Source: Erythrobacter sp.
GTDB lineage: Bacteria > Pseudomonadota > Alphaproteobacteria > Sphingomonadales > Sphingomonadaceae
Reading direction: 5' to 3'
Assembly (NCBI RefSeq): GCF_030066995.1
Contig: NZ_JASJAP010000005.1
Coordinates: forward strand, 124,001-188,000
DNA: 64,000 nucleotides
This document shows positions 1-10,189 of this stretch, one piece after another; the first letter of the stretch is position 1; each line of letters starts with the position of its first letter. The notes below the pieces were generated by a model. That model was not told the DNA's origin and made no database searches. It worked only from the letters and a program-made list of their open reading frames with translations. Made by a program: the position numbers and the translations under genes.

Positions 1-2
1 AC

Positions 3-233
3 GAACTCGTCTTCGTCAATGTCGGAATGCCGCAATCGGGCGATGGGCATAACATCGCCATCGCGCAGCGCTTTGGGCTGTCAAAGTTGCCTGGAACCCC
101 CAACCTTCTGGTCCTGACCGCGCAGGGTCGGAGCGTAAACGCAGACACCGCGACGTCATGGCGCAACGCAGCCAGCCGCGACGAGGATTCGATCTACGCC
201 GAACTGGAACGGCTCTCCAAACAGCCCGTTTAA
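3..233 (+). CDS. Thioredoxin-family protein, C-terminal fragment
   Basis: The reading frame is open from the left edge of the window, so this is the 3' end of a larger gene. The visible ~76 residues contain the late part of a thioredoxin fold: the strand ELVFVNVG, a helix with IAQRFGLSK, the cis-proline turn PGTPNLLVLT and a final helix. The pattern (RFG-x3-PGTP-x-LLVL) matches thioredoxin-like periplasmic or cytoplasmic proteins of the Thioredoxin_7 type. The CxxC active site would lie upstream of the window, so redox activity cannot be judged. It ends 21 bp before the deacetylase gene on the same strand. Confidence 0.65.
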   Translation, partial: ELVFVNVGMPQSGDGHNIAIAQRFGLSKLPGTPNLLVLTAQGRSVNADTATSWRNAASRDEDSIYAELERLSKQPV

Positions 234-254
234 AGCGGCAAGGTTTCGCTGCCG

Positions 255-1166
255 ATGCTCCACGTCGTCCACCACGCCGATTACATGGCTCCGCGGCCCG
301 AACGCGGGACGTTCAAGTTCGACAAGTACTACCTCGTGATGGAGGAATTGCGGGCAAGCGCAGCACCAATGACCGAGCACGCGCCGCAACCCATGCCGCG
401 CAAATGGCTCGAGGCGGTGCACGATCCGGCCTATGTGGACGAGGTCTTCCGCGCCGAGGTCCCGCGCGACAAGGAACGCCGCATTGGTTTTCCGGTGACC
501 ACCCGCATCCGTGATCGAGTACGCCACACGAATGGCGGCACCTGGCTCGCGGCGCAGCTGGCGATGGAGCACGGCTACGCCGCCAACAGCGCGGCGGGCA
601 GCCACCACGCGCTCGCGAACACAGGGGCCGGCTATTGCGTGTTCAACGATCTGGCGGTCGCCTCCAATCGCTTGATCGCTGAAAGCGATGCCAGTCGGAT
701 CTTGATCATCGATCTGGACGTCCATCAGGGCGATGGCACCGCCAGCCTGACCGCCACGCGCGAGGATATCATTACGCTTTCACTCCACGCGGAGAAGAAT
801 TTCCCGGTGCGAAAGGCGCGCTCAAGCATCGATATCGGGCTTGAGGACCACACCGATGACGAGGCCTACCTTAACGTCCTCGCAAAGACACTGCCGGAGA
901 CCTTCGATCGGTTTCGACCCGATTTCGTGTTCTATCAGGCGGGTGTCGATCCCCATATCAATGACAAGCTTGGGCGCCTTGCCCTGAGCGATGATGGCCT
1001 CGCCCGGCGTGACCGCTATGTCGTCGGGCAAGCGCGAATGCGCGGCCTTCCCATCGCCTCGGCTCTGGGTGGTGGCTATGGTGATGACCAGCGCGAAGTG
1101 GCGGCTCGCCACGCGCGATCCATGCTGACCATGGCCGCTGAGAACGTGCGCTTTGCCTGTGCTTGA
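255..1166 (+). CDS. Histone deacetylase family protein (class IV-like amidohydrolase)
   Basis: A 303-residue zinc amidohydrolase of the arginase/HDAC superfamily, expected to remove acetyl or related acyl groups from lysine or small amines in the cytoplasm. Visible active-site elements are the paired histidines H117-H118 (motif SHHA), the zinc ligands D155 and H157 in DLDVHQGDGT, the third ligand D237 in a VDPHINDKLG loop, and the catalytic-loop tyrosine Y275 in GGGYGDD. The length suits the compact bacterial class IV-like group, which lacks eukaryotic tails. The ATG at 255 follows the upstream gene by 21 bp, so co-transcription is plausible. The natural substrate is not evident; bacterial relatives include acetoin-utilisation (AcuC) and acetylpolyamine amidohydrolases. 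Confidence 0.88.
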   Translation: MLHVVHHADYMAPRPERGTFKFDKYYLVMEELRASAAPMTEHAPQPMPRKWLEAVHDPAYVDEVFRAEVPRDKERRIGFPVTTRIRDRVRHTNGGTWLAAQLAMEHGYAANSAAGSHHALANTGAGYCVFNDLAVASNRLIAESDASRILIIDLDVHQGDGTASLTATREDIITLSLHAEKNFPVRKARSSIDIGLEDHTDDEAYLNVLAKTLPETFDRFRPDFVFYQAGVDPHINDKLGRLALSDDGLARRDRYVVGQARMRGLPIASALGGGYGDDQREVAARHARSMLTMAAENVRFACA

Positions 1167-1208
1167 GGGCTTCAGTCCGATTTAACCTGTGCCCGCTAAT
1201 CTGAAGCC

Positions 1209-1760
1209 GTGCTCGGACGTTACGCCTTCTTTGCGATCGCCATCTGCGCGTTTGCGGTCTTCGCCGTTCCGCGCGCCGATATTTCGGACGCGGTCGAAGC
1301 CGGGAGCGTCAACGCCTCGGCATTCAAGGCGGATTCCTCCGAGGTTTCGGGAGCAGCCGACACGGCCGGATCGCATGCCAACTGGTATGGCGCAGACCAC
1401 ACTCTTTCGCGCCAAGGTGACGGGCACTTTTACGCCTCGGCATCGGTCAACGGCGCATCGGTGCGGATGCTGGTCGATACCGGCGCAAGCGTGATTGCGC
1501 TGACCGGTGATGATGCGATGGCCGCCGGCATACTCTGGGACCAGCACGAGGTTTCCCCCGTAGCGCAAGGGGCTAGCGGCGCCGTCTACGGTGTGCGTAC
1601 GCGCCTGCGCGAGGTCGAGATTGCGGGAATGCGCGAACGCAATGTCGAAGCGATCATCGTGCCCGAAGGCCTCGGCGTTTCGCTGCTCGGCCAGTCCTAT
1701 CTGAGCCGCCTCTCCCGCGTCGAGATCAGCGACGACAGGATGCAACTGAGCGCGAACTGA
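1209..1760 (+). CDS. Retropepsin-like aspartic protease, TIGR02281 type (clan AA)
   Basis: A 183-residue protein starting at GTG. Residues 5-20 are a hydrophobic segment that would anchor or export it, leaving the protease domain in the periplasm. The catalytic signature LVDTGAS is at 88-94 with D90 as the active aspartate; SLLGQSYL at 158-165 is the conserved later strand of this family. One aspartate per chain implies a homodimer, as in retroviral pepsins. This fits the TIGR02281 family, common as single-copy genes in Alphaproteobacteria and poorly characterised. The 238 bp downstream contain no convincing gene. Confidence 0.8.
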   Translation: MLGRYAFFAIAICAFAVFAVPRADISDAVEAGSVNASAFKADSSEVSGAADTAGSHANWYGADHTLSRQGDGHFYASASVNGASVRMLVDTGASVIALTGDDAMAAGILWDQHEVSPVAQGASGAVYGVRTRLREVEIAGMRERNVEAIIVPEGLGVSLLGQSYLSRLSRVEISDDRMQLSAN

Positions 1761-1998
1761 GGATCGCCCAGGGCTCCGGATATCGAGCGCACCCACCGCA
1801 ACCGCATCGCGCGCGTCTTGAGCGCGGCACGGGATGAACTTGCGATCGCCCAAACCCATGATTGGCGCGCCAGTGTGAGCGGGCGGACACACGAAACGGC
1901 AGCCAATCCCTCGCATGTCCGAAATCCGGCATTACAAATAGCGCTGATCACAGCTATTGGCCCTTGAGTTTGACCATTCGGCAAAGAGCTAAGCGAAG

Positions 1999-3468
1999 AT
2001 GACCCAAATCCAGACCGACTACCTTGTTATCGGCGCCGGCGCTGTCGGCCTCGCTTTTGTCGATACGCTGCTGGATGAAGATCCTGACTGTCACGTCACC
2101 ATTGTTGACAAGCACGCAAAGCCGGGTGGCCACTGGAACGACGCGTATCCGTTTGTGGCCCTTCACCAGCCAAGCGCGACCTATGGCGTCAATTCCATGG
2201 AGCTGTGCCCTGATCGGCGCGACACACGCGGGCACAACGCGGGCCTCTTTCCGCTTGCACCCCACGCCGAGATCCTGGCCTACTATGGCAAGCTGATGAG
2301 CGAACGCCTGCTGCCGAGCGGCCGCGTAGACTACTATCCACTCACCGAATATCTGGGGCGCGATGGGGAGACCCACCGCATCAAGGGCATTCTCTCAGGC
2401 GAGGAACAGACCTGCACAGTCCGGCGCAAACTGGTCGATGGCACCTGGTTCCAAACATCGGTCCCGGCAACGCACAAGCCTGCGTTCGAGATTGCAGAGG
2501 GAACACGCTTTGCCATTCCGGGCGAACTTCCCGCGCTCTGGAAGGACACCGCGAACCTGCCCGACCACTACGTAGTCATCGGCGGCGGAAAGACGGCCAT
2601 GGACACCGCGGTCTGGCTGCTCGAGGCGGGCGTGCCCGCCGACAAGATCGGATGGGTCCGTCCGCGCGACAGCTGGATGTTCAACCGCAAACTGCTTCAG
2701 CCCGCCTACCACGCGATCGAAGATCTGGTGAAGTTTCAAGTGGATCTGGTGGAAGCAGCCACCGCTTCGGAAACCGGCGAGGAGATGTTTGAAGAGTTGG
2801 GGCGGCGCGGCACAATGCTGCGGCTCGATGAAAACGTGACGCCGAAGATGTTCCATTTTGCGGTCATTTCGGAAGGCGAAGTCGACCTGTTGAAGCGGAT
2901 CAAGAGCGTCTATCGTCAGGGGCATGTGACGAAGATTGAACCCGGCAAGATGCACTTTGCTTCGGAGACGGTCGATCTGCCTGAGAACACCCTTTTCATA
3001 AACTGCACCGCGACCGCCGTTCCGTTCAGTGTGCGCGAGAACACGGGGCCGTTCTTCAACGGCGACACGATCACCCTCCAGCTCGCCCAAGTGCCCTTTG
3101 TTCCCTACAGCGCCGCGCTTGCCGCGTTTCTTGAGGCAAACTTTGAGACCGATGCGGAAAAGAACGCTCTGTGCCCGCCCGCGCCTCTGACGGACAGCAC
3201 CGCGACCTATCCGTACGCGGTCATGGCCAACCTGATGAGCACAGCTATCTTGTCGGGCAACGAGAAGGTGAACGCCTGGAACGCGAAGAGCCGCCTGCAT
3301 CCCACTGGTCCAGCGGTTGCACGCATGATAAAGGAAGGCGATCCGCGGCTTGCAAAGCTCGCGACGATTGGGGACACTATCAAGGCCAACATGCCCGGCG
3401 TGATCAGGCTTGGCATGGCGGCCAAGGAGATCCACGAGAATTCGCAGCCGGGCTGGAAAGCAGCCTGA
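1999..3468 (+). CDS. FAD/NAD(P)-binding oxidoreductase (flavin monooxygenase-like)
   Basis: A 489-residue flavoprotein. Two Rossmann dinucleotide-binding motifs are clear: GAGAVG at 12-17 for FAD and GGGKTA at 195-200 for NAD(P)H. Between them is KPGGHWNDAYPFV (41-53), resembling the GGxW region of class B flavin monooxygenases, followed by an aromatic-rich stretch. No signal peptide is visible. The overall plan fits an FAD-dependent monooxygenase or pyridine-nucleotide oxidoreductase acting on a small hydrophobic substrate, but no specific substrate can be assigned. The ATG at 1999 directly precedes the FAD motif, as expected. It stands alone, with an 84-bp gap before the next gene. Confidence 0.72.
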   Translation: MTQIQTDYLVIGAGAVGLAFVDTLLDEDPDCHVTIVDKHAKPGGHWNDAYPFVALHQPSATYGVNSMELCPDRRDTRGHNAGLFPLAPHAEILAYYGKLMSERLLPSGRVDYYPLTEYLGRDGETHRIKGILSGEEQTCTVRRKLVDGTWFQTSVPATHKPAFEIAEGTRFAIPGELPALWKDTANLPDHYVVIGGGKTAMDTAVWLLEAGVPADKIGWVRPRDSWMFNRKLLQPAYHAIEDLVKFQVDLVEAATASETGEEMFEELGRRGTMLRLDENVTPKMFHFAVISEGEVDLLKRIKSVYRQGHVTKIEPGKMHFASETVDLPENTLFINCTATAVPFSVRENTGPFFNGDTITLQLAQVPFVPYSAALAAFLEANFETDAEKNALCPPAPLTDSTATYPYAVMANLMSTAILSGNEKVNAWNAKSRLHPTGPAVARMIKEGDPRLAKLATIGDTIKANMPGVIRLGMAAKEIHENSQPGWKAA

Positions 3469-3552
3469 TCAGGATTCTCGAAGGAAGCTGCGGCGGATTG
3501 GGAACCAGACCGTTCACTTGATCGCTACTTCTTCAGGTGTAGAAGGGAAACC

Positions 3553-4254
3553 ATGAACAGACGCGATCTATTGAAAAGCACTGTGGCCGCCGGGGCAGCG
3601 CTTGCTTTGCCGGCCCGTCTGGCGGCGCAGCCTGCGAAGGGGTCCGCTCGCGATCGTGCGCTGTTCAAGATCGCGCGCGACGAGCTTGAGCGCGCAGGGG
3701 ATGCCATTTGGAAACGCGACATTGTCGGCATCGCCGATTACGGCGTGCATTCCGCGCAGAAGCGCTTCCACTTCGTCAATCTGGGCCTTTCCGAAGTGAA
3801 GAGCTTCCACGTCAGCCACGGCGCCGGATCCGATCCGGAGCATGATGGTTGGCTGAACCACTATTCCAATGTCGAGGGCTCCAACGCGAGTTCGCGCGGG
3901 GCCTATGTGACGTGGGAGTGGTATCAAGGGCGTTATGGCACCTCGGTGCGCCTGGGTGGCCTGGACCCGACCAACGAAGCCGCCTTGCGCCGCTACATCG
4001 TCATGCACCGCGCCAAATACGCCGAACCCGAGCATCTGGCGCGGTGGGGACGCATGGGCCGCTCGAACGGATGCTTTGCGATGGGCAATGAGGATTTCAA
4101 GTTCGCGCTGCTAAAGCTTTCCGGCGGGCGCCTGCTCTTCGCGGACAGCATCGGTCTGCAAGAAGATGGCAGTATCGCCATGCGCGGCGATCTTGAGCCC
4201 CTGAGGCCCGAACGTCCCACGGCAGCGCAAAGGGCCATTCCGGGCGCGTTCTGA
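3553..4254 (+). CDS. Murein L,D-transpeptidase catalytic domain protein (PF13645 type)
   Basis: A 233-residue exported protein. The N-terminus (MNRRDLLKS, then an alanine-rich hydrophobic stretch to about residue 25) looks like a Tat or Sec signal peptide. The mature part carries HRAKY with H152 and RSNGCFAMG with the presumed nucleophile C174, the His/Ser/Cys arrangement of the PF13645 family related to YkuD L,D-transpeptidases. Family members are predicted to form or cleave meso-DAP cross-links in peptidoglycan. A typical YkuD transpeptidase (4769-6208) lies 500 bp away on the other strand, so two distinct L,D-transpeptidase types share one locus. The enzymatic role is inferred from family membership only. 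Confidence 0.78.
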   Translation: MNRRDLLKSTVAAGAALALPARLAAQPAKGSARDRALFKIARDELERAGDAIWKRDIVGIADYGVHSAQKRFHFVNLGLSEVKSFHVSHGAGSDPEHDGWLNHYSNVEGSNASSRGAYVTWEWYQGRYGTSVRLGGLDPTNEAALRRYIVMHRAKYAEPEHLARWGRMGRSNGCFAMGNEDFKFALLKLSGGRLLFADSIGLQEDGSIAMRGDLEPLRPERPTAAQRAIPGAF

Positions 4255-4256
4255 CT

Positions 4257-4772
4257 TTGGGCTACAGGCCAAGCTTCTCATTGATCGGACCGTACGCAGG
4301 CAGCCTTTCCCCACCCTTTGCAGCGCTCTTCCCGGCCAGTGTTGGCGCTGGCTTGATCGGCACCGTGATATTTGTTTTCGCGACCGTTCTTCTTGAGGCT
4401 CCGGGTAACGGTATCGCGATGGGTTCGATCAGCGATCTGTTCAACGCGCTTCTTTTGGTCGGTGTGGGTATAGCTTTCGGTGCTTTCGCTGGCGCATTTC
4501 TCGTGCTTTGGCACTTGGTCATTTTCGGATTGCCCGTAGCGCTCATCATCGGCCGACGGATCGAACGCCCAGCGGGTATCGCGGCGTGCATGGCGTCCTG
4601 CGCCATCGCTTTAGTTATTGCGTACCACTGGGTCGCAGGCATTTTTCGCGACGGTGCAATCGTCGCCCCCGATCCTACCACAATGGCGGCGATCGCGTTT
4701 TATGCGCTTCCCGCAGCGTGGCTCTATCGCCGATGGATCATGGCACTGCGTGCCGAACTGGAGGTCGATTAG
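4257..4772 (+). CDS. Small hypothetical integral membrane protein
   Basis: I do not recognise a family. The 171-residue product is strongly hydrophobic, with about four predicted membrane spans (roughly 28-48, 60-92, 104-125 and 138-156) and charged residues between them. The start is a TTG two bases after the stop of the upstream transpeptidase gene, which suggests translational coupling. Starting at the first internal ATG (residue 56) would delete the first membrane span. The stop codon overlaps that of the convergent L,D-transpeptidase gene by 4 bp. Its position between two murein L,D-transpeptidase genes hints at an envelope role, but this is only context. Confidence 0.55.
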   Translation: MGYRPSFSLIGPYAGSLSPPFAALFPASVGAGLIGTVIFVFATVLLEAPGNGIAMGSISDLFNALLLVGVGIAFGAFAGAFLVLWHLVIFGLPVALIIGRRIERPAGIAACMASCAIALVIAYHWVAGIFRDGAIVAPDPTTMAAIAFYALPAAWLYRRWIMALRAELEVD

Positions 4773-6208
4773 CCCCCCGCCAGCGGGTTATTTTCGATCA
4801 CAATCACTTCGTCATCGCTCACGCCAGAACGGTTTTGCTGACGGGGCTGGTCGAGGCTGGCGAGGACGGGCGCGTCGCGCTTGTAGATATCTTCGAAGGT
4901 TGTCAGCTCGCCCTCGGTGTTCGTGCCCATCGTGAAATAGGTGATGTAGGCGGGAATCTGCTTTTCCTCAGGCAGCATTACCTTGGTGTATTTGCCCGAG
5001 GTCGCGATCTCGACCGCCTCCTCCTTGGAGGCGCCTTTGCCGAGGATCGCCACGGTCATCGCCAGTTCAAGCGCGCGTTCGGTGCGGATGCATCCATGGC
5101 TGAGCGCGCGGGAATCCTTGTCAAACATCCAGCGCGTGGGCGTGTCGTGGAAGAAGATCGCGTGCGGGTTTGGCATCTCAAGCTTCATCCGCCCCAGCGA
5201 ATTGGTCGGACCAGGCTGCTGAACCACGCTGATCCAGCCATTTTGGCCTTCGGTTGCCCGATAGCCCTGTTGCTTGGCCCAAGCCGGATTGTCGAGCACA
5301 CGTCGCCCCAGCCCTTCGCCTTTGACGATGGATTGCGGCACAGTCCAGGTGGGGTTAAACACCACGCCAGAGACGCTTTCGGCCAATTGCGGCGTCGCTG
5401 TGCGGCCTGGTTTGCCAACGATGGTCTTATAGGTGAACGTCTTGGCGCCCGCACGCAGGCGCAGCTTGTATTCCGGTATATTGGTAATCAAGTGGATCGT
5501 GCCCAGATCGCGCCCCAGCCAGCGCCAGCGATCCATATTGGCCCGGATCAGCTTGCGCCGCGCGTCCTCCTCGACAGGGGTCACAGCCAGCTCGGCCTTC
5601 AAGGCGGCGTAGTCGGCGTGAGCGGGGTGCAGCCTATCGAGAACCTCAGCGACGTTGCCGGCGCTCGTCGCTTCGGCCAGAAGCTCGCGGGTGCGGTAGC
5701 GATCACGGTCGGGATCGATCACGAACCACTGCTCGCGCGCCTCCATCGGCGTGCGGCCATCGCGAATGTCTTCGACCAGCCAGACAAAGCTTCGCGACGC
5801 AAGTTCGTCAAGCTGTGAGCTCTGGCCCATTTGCGCGGTGTCCATGAGCGCCGCAAGCTCGTAATCCGTCGGATCGAGGCCTTCTTCACCCACGCTCTGG
5901 ATGTACGCGATCAGCGCTTGCGCAGCGTCCATTGTCCAAGTCTCGAGCGGAGGTCCTGCTGGTTCGAGGCTCGCCTGGTCCACCGGGTTGGAAACCATGA
6001 CCGGGAAAGCGTCCTCGAAGTCTTCAGAGCCGACTTTGCCTTCGACCGGCGCGTCCGCCTGCGTTTCGGGCGCGGGTTGACCGACGGGTGAACCGTCTGG
6101 CTCGCTCGGAACAGCCTCTTGAGCGAGCGCCACACCCGACACCGCGCCGCCGCACAACAGAGACAGGGCAAAGCTCGCCATCAAACGGGTTGCGCCTCTC
6201 TTGATCAT
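4769..6208 (-). CDS. L,D-transpeptidase, YcbB/YkuD family
   Basis: A 479-residue exported enzyme. I chose the ATG at 6208 because it gives MIKRGATR followed by a hydrophobic signal ending near VALAQ; the frame runs 39 codons further upstream but without signal-like character. After an acidic linker comes a scaffold domain, then the YkuD catalytic domain with the signature SHGCIR (S370-H371-G372-C373); C373 is the acyl-enzyme nucleophile. Length and domain order match YcbB/LdtD-type enzymes that make 3-3 cross-links in peptidoglycan and confer tolerance to many beta-lactams. It is convergent with the small membrane protein gene. The promoter should lie in the 196 bp separating it from the divergent transporter gene. 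Confidence 0.88.
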   Translation of the reverse strand: MIKRGATRLMASFALSLLCGGAVSGVALAQEAVPSEPDGSPVGQPAPETQADAPVEGKVGSEDFEDAFPVMVSNPVDQASLEPAGPPLETWTMDAAQALIAYIQSVGEEGLDPTDYELAALMDTAQMGQSSQLDELASRSFVWLVEDIRDGRTPMEAREQWFVIDPDRDRYRTRELLAEATSAGNVAEVLDRLHPAHADYAALKAELAVTPVEEDARRKLIRANMDRWRWLGRDLGTIHLITNIPEYKLRLRAGAKTFTYKTIVGKPGRTATPQLAESVSGVVFNPTWTVPQSIVKGEGLGRRVLDNPAWAKQQGYRATEGQNGWISVVQQPGPTNSLGRMKLEMPNPHAIFFHDTPTRWMFDKDSRALSHGCIRTERALELAMTVAILGKGASKEEAVEIATSGKYTKVMLPEEKQIPAYITYFTMGTNTEGELTTFEDIYKRDAPVLASLDQPRQQNRSGVSDDEVIVIENNPLAGG

Positions 6209-6404
6209 AATCGCCTCAACACTCACGTTCGCTGCATTCGCGCAGTCTTTCCAATGCTCTCGCCAGTATACCCTTCGATCGCCTCGCCTATCAACCAGGA
6301 TCGCTTTCTCAGGCGTGAATCGCACACATGCAAAGAGATAAATCGCCGATGAAACGTTGCTAAACCGTGACGCACGGCCCCTGCAAGCCTATGCCGAGCG
6401 GCCC

Positions 6405-7298
6405 ATGACAGCGATCAGCCCACCGATATCGCGCCTCGCTCCCTTCGCTGCGGCCGCGGTCGGAGTGGGTTTCCTTTCGCTCATGGACGCGTTCATGAAA
6501 GAGGCGGCGCTGGCCGCTGGCGCGTACAGCGTTACGGTCCTGCGCTCTCTTATCGGTGCGGCGATCATTGCACCCTTCTGGCTCGCCCGCCGAGAAAAAT
6601 GGCCAGAGCGCGCCACCATGAAGCTGCACATAGAGCGCGGCATAATCTCCGCGTTCATGGCGCTCAGCTTCTTCTACGCGATCACCACCATGCCGCTCGC
6701 CGAGGCGATCGCGATCAGTTTCATCGCGCCAATCGTCGCGCTGTTCCTGGCGCGCGCCCTTTTGGGCGAAGTGATCCGACCCTCGGCTTACTGGGCAAGC
6801 GCGCTGGGCTTCGTAGGAACCTTGATCATCATCGGGGGCAAATTCGGTATCGGTCAACAGGCCGCCAATGAGGTATCCGATGACTATCTCTGGGGCCTCG
6901 CCGCGATGGGCTTTTCTGCTCTGCTCTACGCCTACAATTTCATCGTGATCCGCAAGCAAAGCCAGGTCGCTGGCCCGGTTGAAATCGCGACGTTTCACAG
7001 CGGTGTGGGCGGGCTGGTCCTGTTGCTTTTTGCGCCATTCTTCTGGGACACGCCCGACACCGCAGCCTTGCAATCGGTGGCCGCCGCCGGTGTCCTCACC
7101 GTCGCGGGCGCGATGGCGATCGCATGGGCCTATGCGCGGGCCGAAACGCAGGCTCTGGTCCCTATCGAGTATTCCGGTTTCCTGTGGGCGAGCCTTTTCG
7201 GATGGCTGTTCTTCCGCGAGGAAGTCACGATCCCGACGCTTATCGGAGCCGCGCTGATTGTCACCGGCTGCTGGATCGCGACACGCAAAGCCGCATAA
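6405..7298 (+). CDS. DMT superfamily transporter (EamA domains)
   Basis: A 297-residue protein with the ten-helix layout of EamA/RhaT-type drug/metabolite exporters: two five-helix halves, each ending in a conserved glycine-rich helix (first half ending ALGFVGTLIIIGGKFGIG, second half ending LIGAALIVTGCWIATRK). The reading frame extends upstream to a TTG, but the ATG at 6405 (MTAISPPIS) sits just before the first helix and is the better start. Such proteins sit in the inner membrane and export amino acids, metabolites or drugs; the substrate cannot be read from sequence. It is transcribed divergently from the L,D-transpeptidase gene. Confidence 0.85.
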   Translation: MTAISPPISRLAPFAAAAVGVGFLSLMDAFMKEAALAAGAYSVTVLRSLIGAAIIAPFWLARREKWPERATMKLHIERGIISAFMALSFFYAITTMPLAEAIAISFIAPIVALFLARALLGEVIRPSAYWASALGFVGTLIIIGGKFGIGQQAANEVSDDYLWGLAAMGFSALLYAYNFIVIRKQSQVAGPVEIATFHSGVGGLVLLLFAPFFWDTPDTAALQSVAAAGVLTVAGAMAIAWAYARAETQALVPIEYSGFLWASLFGWLFFREEVTIPTLIGAALIVTGCWIATRKAA

Positions 7299-7509
7299 GA
7301 ACGCGCGCGCATGCGCAAATGGTGTGGGCCCTAGACCGAGACGATAGTCGCAATTTCCTCGTATCGGCGCGCTGCGCTCTTGACCTTGGCCCCGCACTCA
7401 AGCAGTTGCCACTGCGAGAATACTCTCCCGGACCTGGATCACCCGGATCCCTCCCTCGCGATTGATCACACAGCGCGCGGGAGTCAGCCAAATAGGATGG
7501 GACACCCCG

Positions 7510-10182
7510 ATGACGCAGATCGGCAAGGACACGCTCGCAACCCGCTCAACCCTCAATGTGGATGGCAAGGAATACGCCTATTACTCGCTCGCCAAGGCGG
7601 CTGAGCAATTGGGTGATGTGTCGAAGCTGCCCAATTCGATGAAAGTGCTGCTCGAAAACCTGCTGCGCTTCGAGGATGAGGGTTTCACCGTCGGGCGCGA
7701 ACATATTCAGGCAATCGTCGACTGGCAGAAAAACCCCGTCACCGGCAGCGAAATCCAGTATCGCCCGGCTCGCGTGCTGTTACAGGATTTCACCGGCGTG
7801 CCCTGCGTTGTCGATCTGGCCGCCATGCGCGATGCGATCAGGGAGCTGGGCGGCGACACGCAGAAGATCAACCCGCAAGTGCCCGTCAATCTCGTGATCG
7901 ATCACTCGGTCATGGTCGATGAATTCGGCCATCCCAAGGCAATGGAAGCCAATATGGCGCTCGAATACGAGCGCAACGCGGAGCGCTATGACTTTTTGAA
8001 GTGGGGATCGAAGAGCTTCGAGAATTTCTCCGCCGTGCCTCCCGGCACGGGTATCTGCCATCAGGTGAACCTTGAACACATCGCGCAAGGCATCTGGTCG
8101 AGCGAAGACGAAACCGGCGCGATGGTTGCCTATCCCGACACTTGTGTCGGGACCGACAGCCACACCACCATGATCAACGGTCTGGGCGTGCTCGGCTGGG
8201 GCGTCGGCGGGATCGAAGCCGAAGCGGCGATGCTGGGCCAGCCGATCTCGATGCTGATCCCCGAAGTCGTCGGCTTCAAGCTGACCGGCCAGATGGCCGA
8301 GGGCGTGACCGCGACAGACCTCGTGCTGACCTGCGTTCAAATGCTGCGCGAAGTGGGCGTGGTGGGCCGCTTTGTCGAGTTTTACGGACCGGGCGTGGCG
8401 AACCTCACCCTCGCCGATCGCGCAACCATCGCCAACATGGCGCCCGAATACGGCGCGACCTGCGGCTTCTTCGGCATCGATGACAAGACGATCGAATATA
8501 TGCGCCTAACGGGCCGCTCGGAAGAAAACCTCGCTCTGGTCGAAGCCTACGCCAAGGAGCAGGGCATGTGGTTCGATCCGGCGGCCGAGCCTGTGTTCTC
8601 GAACACGCTCGAACTCGACATGACCAGCGTTGTCCCCAGCCTTGCCGGACCCAAGCGCCCGCAGGACCGCGTAATCCTTCCCGAGGTGGACGAACTGTTC
8701 AACGGTGACCTTGCCAAGACCTACAAGAAGACCGCCCCGGCGCGGGTCGGCGTGGAAGGCAAGGACCACGATATCGGCGATGGCGATGTCGTGATCGCAG
8801 CGATTACGAGTTGCACCAACACCTCGAACCCGGACGTGCTGATCGCCGCTGGCCTAGTCGCCAAGAAGGCGGTCGAGAAAGGTTTGAAGCCCAAGCCGTG
8901 GGTCAAGACCTCGCTCGCACCGGGGTCGCAAGTGGTTACCGACTATCTCGTCAAGTCGGGTCTTCAGGACGATCTCGACGCCATCGGCTTCGACCTTGTG
9001 GGCTATGGCTGCACCACCTGCATCGGCAATAGTGGCCCGCTCGCTCCGCCGATCAGCCAGGCGATCAACGGCAACGATATCGTCGCGGCCAGCGTGCTGT
9101 CGGGCAACCGCAACTTCGAAGGCCGCGTCAGTCAGGACGTGCGCGCCAACTTCCTCGCTTCGCCGCCGCTTGTGGTCGCCTACGCTTTGAAGGGTACGGT
9201 GACCGAGGACATCACCACCACCCCGATCGGGCAGGACCAGGACGGCAAGGATGTGATGCTTGCCGACCTGTGGCCGAGCAACGCCGAGATCGCGGAGCAC
9301 CGCGCGGCCAACATCGACCGTTCGATGTTCGAAAGCCGCTATGCCAATGTCTATGATGGCGATGAGCATTGGCAGGCAATCACGGTTGAGCCGTCAGATA
9401 CCTATCAGTGGCGCGCCGGCTCCACCTACGTCGCCAACCCGCCTTATTTTGACGGGATGGAGATGACCCCGACACCCGTCACCGACATTGTCGATGCGAA
9501 GCCGCTGGCGATCCTCGGCGATTCCGTGACCACTGATCACATCTCGCCTGCGGGCGCGATCAAGGAGGACAGTCCTGCCGGTGTCTATCTGAAGGGCAAT
9601 CAGGTCGCGAAGAAGGACTTCAACTCCTACGGCTCGCGGCGCGGCAACCACGACGTGATGATGCGCGGCACCTTTGCCAATATCCGCATCAAGAACGAGA
9701 TGGTGCCCGGCGTCGAAGGCGGCTTCACCACCTATGGCGGTGAGCAAATGCCGATTTACGATGCGGCGATGAAGCACAAGGAAGACGGCACCCCGCTGAT
9801 CGTCGTCGGCGGCAAGGAATACGGGACTGGCAGTAGTCGCGACTGGGCGGCGAAGGGCACAATCCTGCTGGGTGTGCGCGCCGTGATCGTTGAGAGCTTT
9901 GAGCGTATCCACCGCTCAAACCTGGTCGGCATGGGCGTGCTCCCGCTCCAGTTCGAAGACGGCACGACGCGCGAAACGCTGGCGCTGGACGCGGATTGCA
10001 CTTTCAGTATCAAGGGGCTGGCCGATCTGACGCCGGGCCAAACGGTCGAGATCGAAACGACGCGCGGCGATGGCACCACTTTCAGCTTCAACGCGCTGTG
10101 CCGCATCGATACTGCGAACGAGATGGAGTATTACCGCAATGGCGGTATCCTCCACTACGTCCTGCGCAAGTTGGCGGCGTAA
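7510..10182 (+). CDS. acnA: Aconitate hydratase A
   Basis: An 890-residue TCA-cycle aconitase that interconverts citrate and isocitrate in the cytoplasm. The three [4Fe-4S] ligands are visible at C435 (SCTNTSNP) and C501/C504 ([11 protein letters not shown]), the same numbers as in E. coli AcnA. The swivelling C-terminal domain contains the conserved [10 protein letters not shown] loop. The frame extends 16 codons upstream to 7462, but the ATG at 7510 (MTQIGKDTL) aligns with the usual family start. The 211 bp upstream contain no gene and should hold its promoter. The next gene, a rhodanese lipoprotein, begins 7 bp after the stop and is probably co-transcribed. Confidence 0.97.
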   Translation: MTQIGKDTLATRSTLNVDGKEYAYYSLAKAAEQLGDVSKLPNSMKVLLENLLRFEDEGFTVGREHIQAIVDWQKNPVTGSEIQYRPARVLLQDFTGVPCVVDLAAMRDAIRELGGDTQKINPQVPVNLVIDHSVMVDEFGHPKAMEANMALEYERNAERYDFLKWGSKSFENFSAVPPGTGICHQVNLEHIAQGIWSSEDETGAMVAYPDTCVGTDSHTTMINGLGVLGWGVGGIEAEAAMLGQPISMLIPEVVGFKLTGQMAEGVTATDLVLTCVQMLREVGVVGRFVEFYGPGVANLTLADRATIANMAPEYGATCGFFGIDDKTIEYMRLTGRSEENLALVEAYAKEQGMWFDPAAEPVFSNTLELDMTSVVPSLAGPKRPQDRVILPEVDELFNGDLAKTYKKTAPARVGVEGKDHDIGDGDVVIAAITSCTNTSNPDVLIAAGLVAKKAVEKGLKPKPWVKTSLAPGSQVVTDYLVKSGLQDDLDAIGFDLVGYGCTTCIGNSGPLAPPISQAINGNDIVAASVLSGNRNFEGRVSQDVRANFLASPPLVVAYALKGTVTEDITTTPIGQDQDGKDVMLADLWPSNAEIAEHRAANIDRSMFESRYANVYDGDEHWQAITVEPSDTYQWRAGSTYVANPPYFDGMEMTPTPVTDIVDAKPLAILGDSVTTDHISPAGAIKEDSPAGVYLKGNQVAKKDFNSYGSRRGNHDVMMRGTFANIRIKNEMVPGVEGGFTTYGGEQMPIYDAAMKHKEDGTPLIVVGGKEYGTGSSRDWAAKGTILLGVRAVIVESFERIHRSNLVGMGVLPLQFEDGTTRETLALDADCTFSIKGLADLTPGQTVEIETTRGDGTTFSFNALCRIDTANEMEYYRNGGILHYVLRKLAA

Positions 10183-10189
10183 CCGCCGG

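Noticed and set aside
1761-1998. Small gene between the aspartic protease and the FAD oxidoreductase
   Set aside because: Frames on both strands are short, lack a ribosome binding site and show no family pattern.
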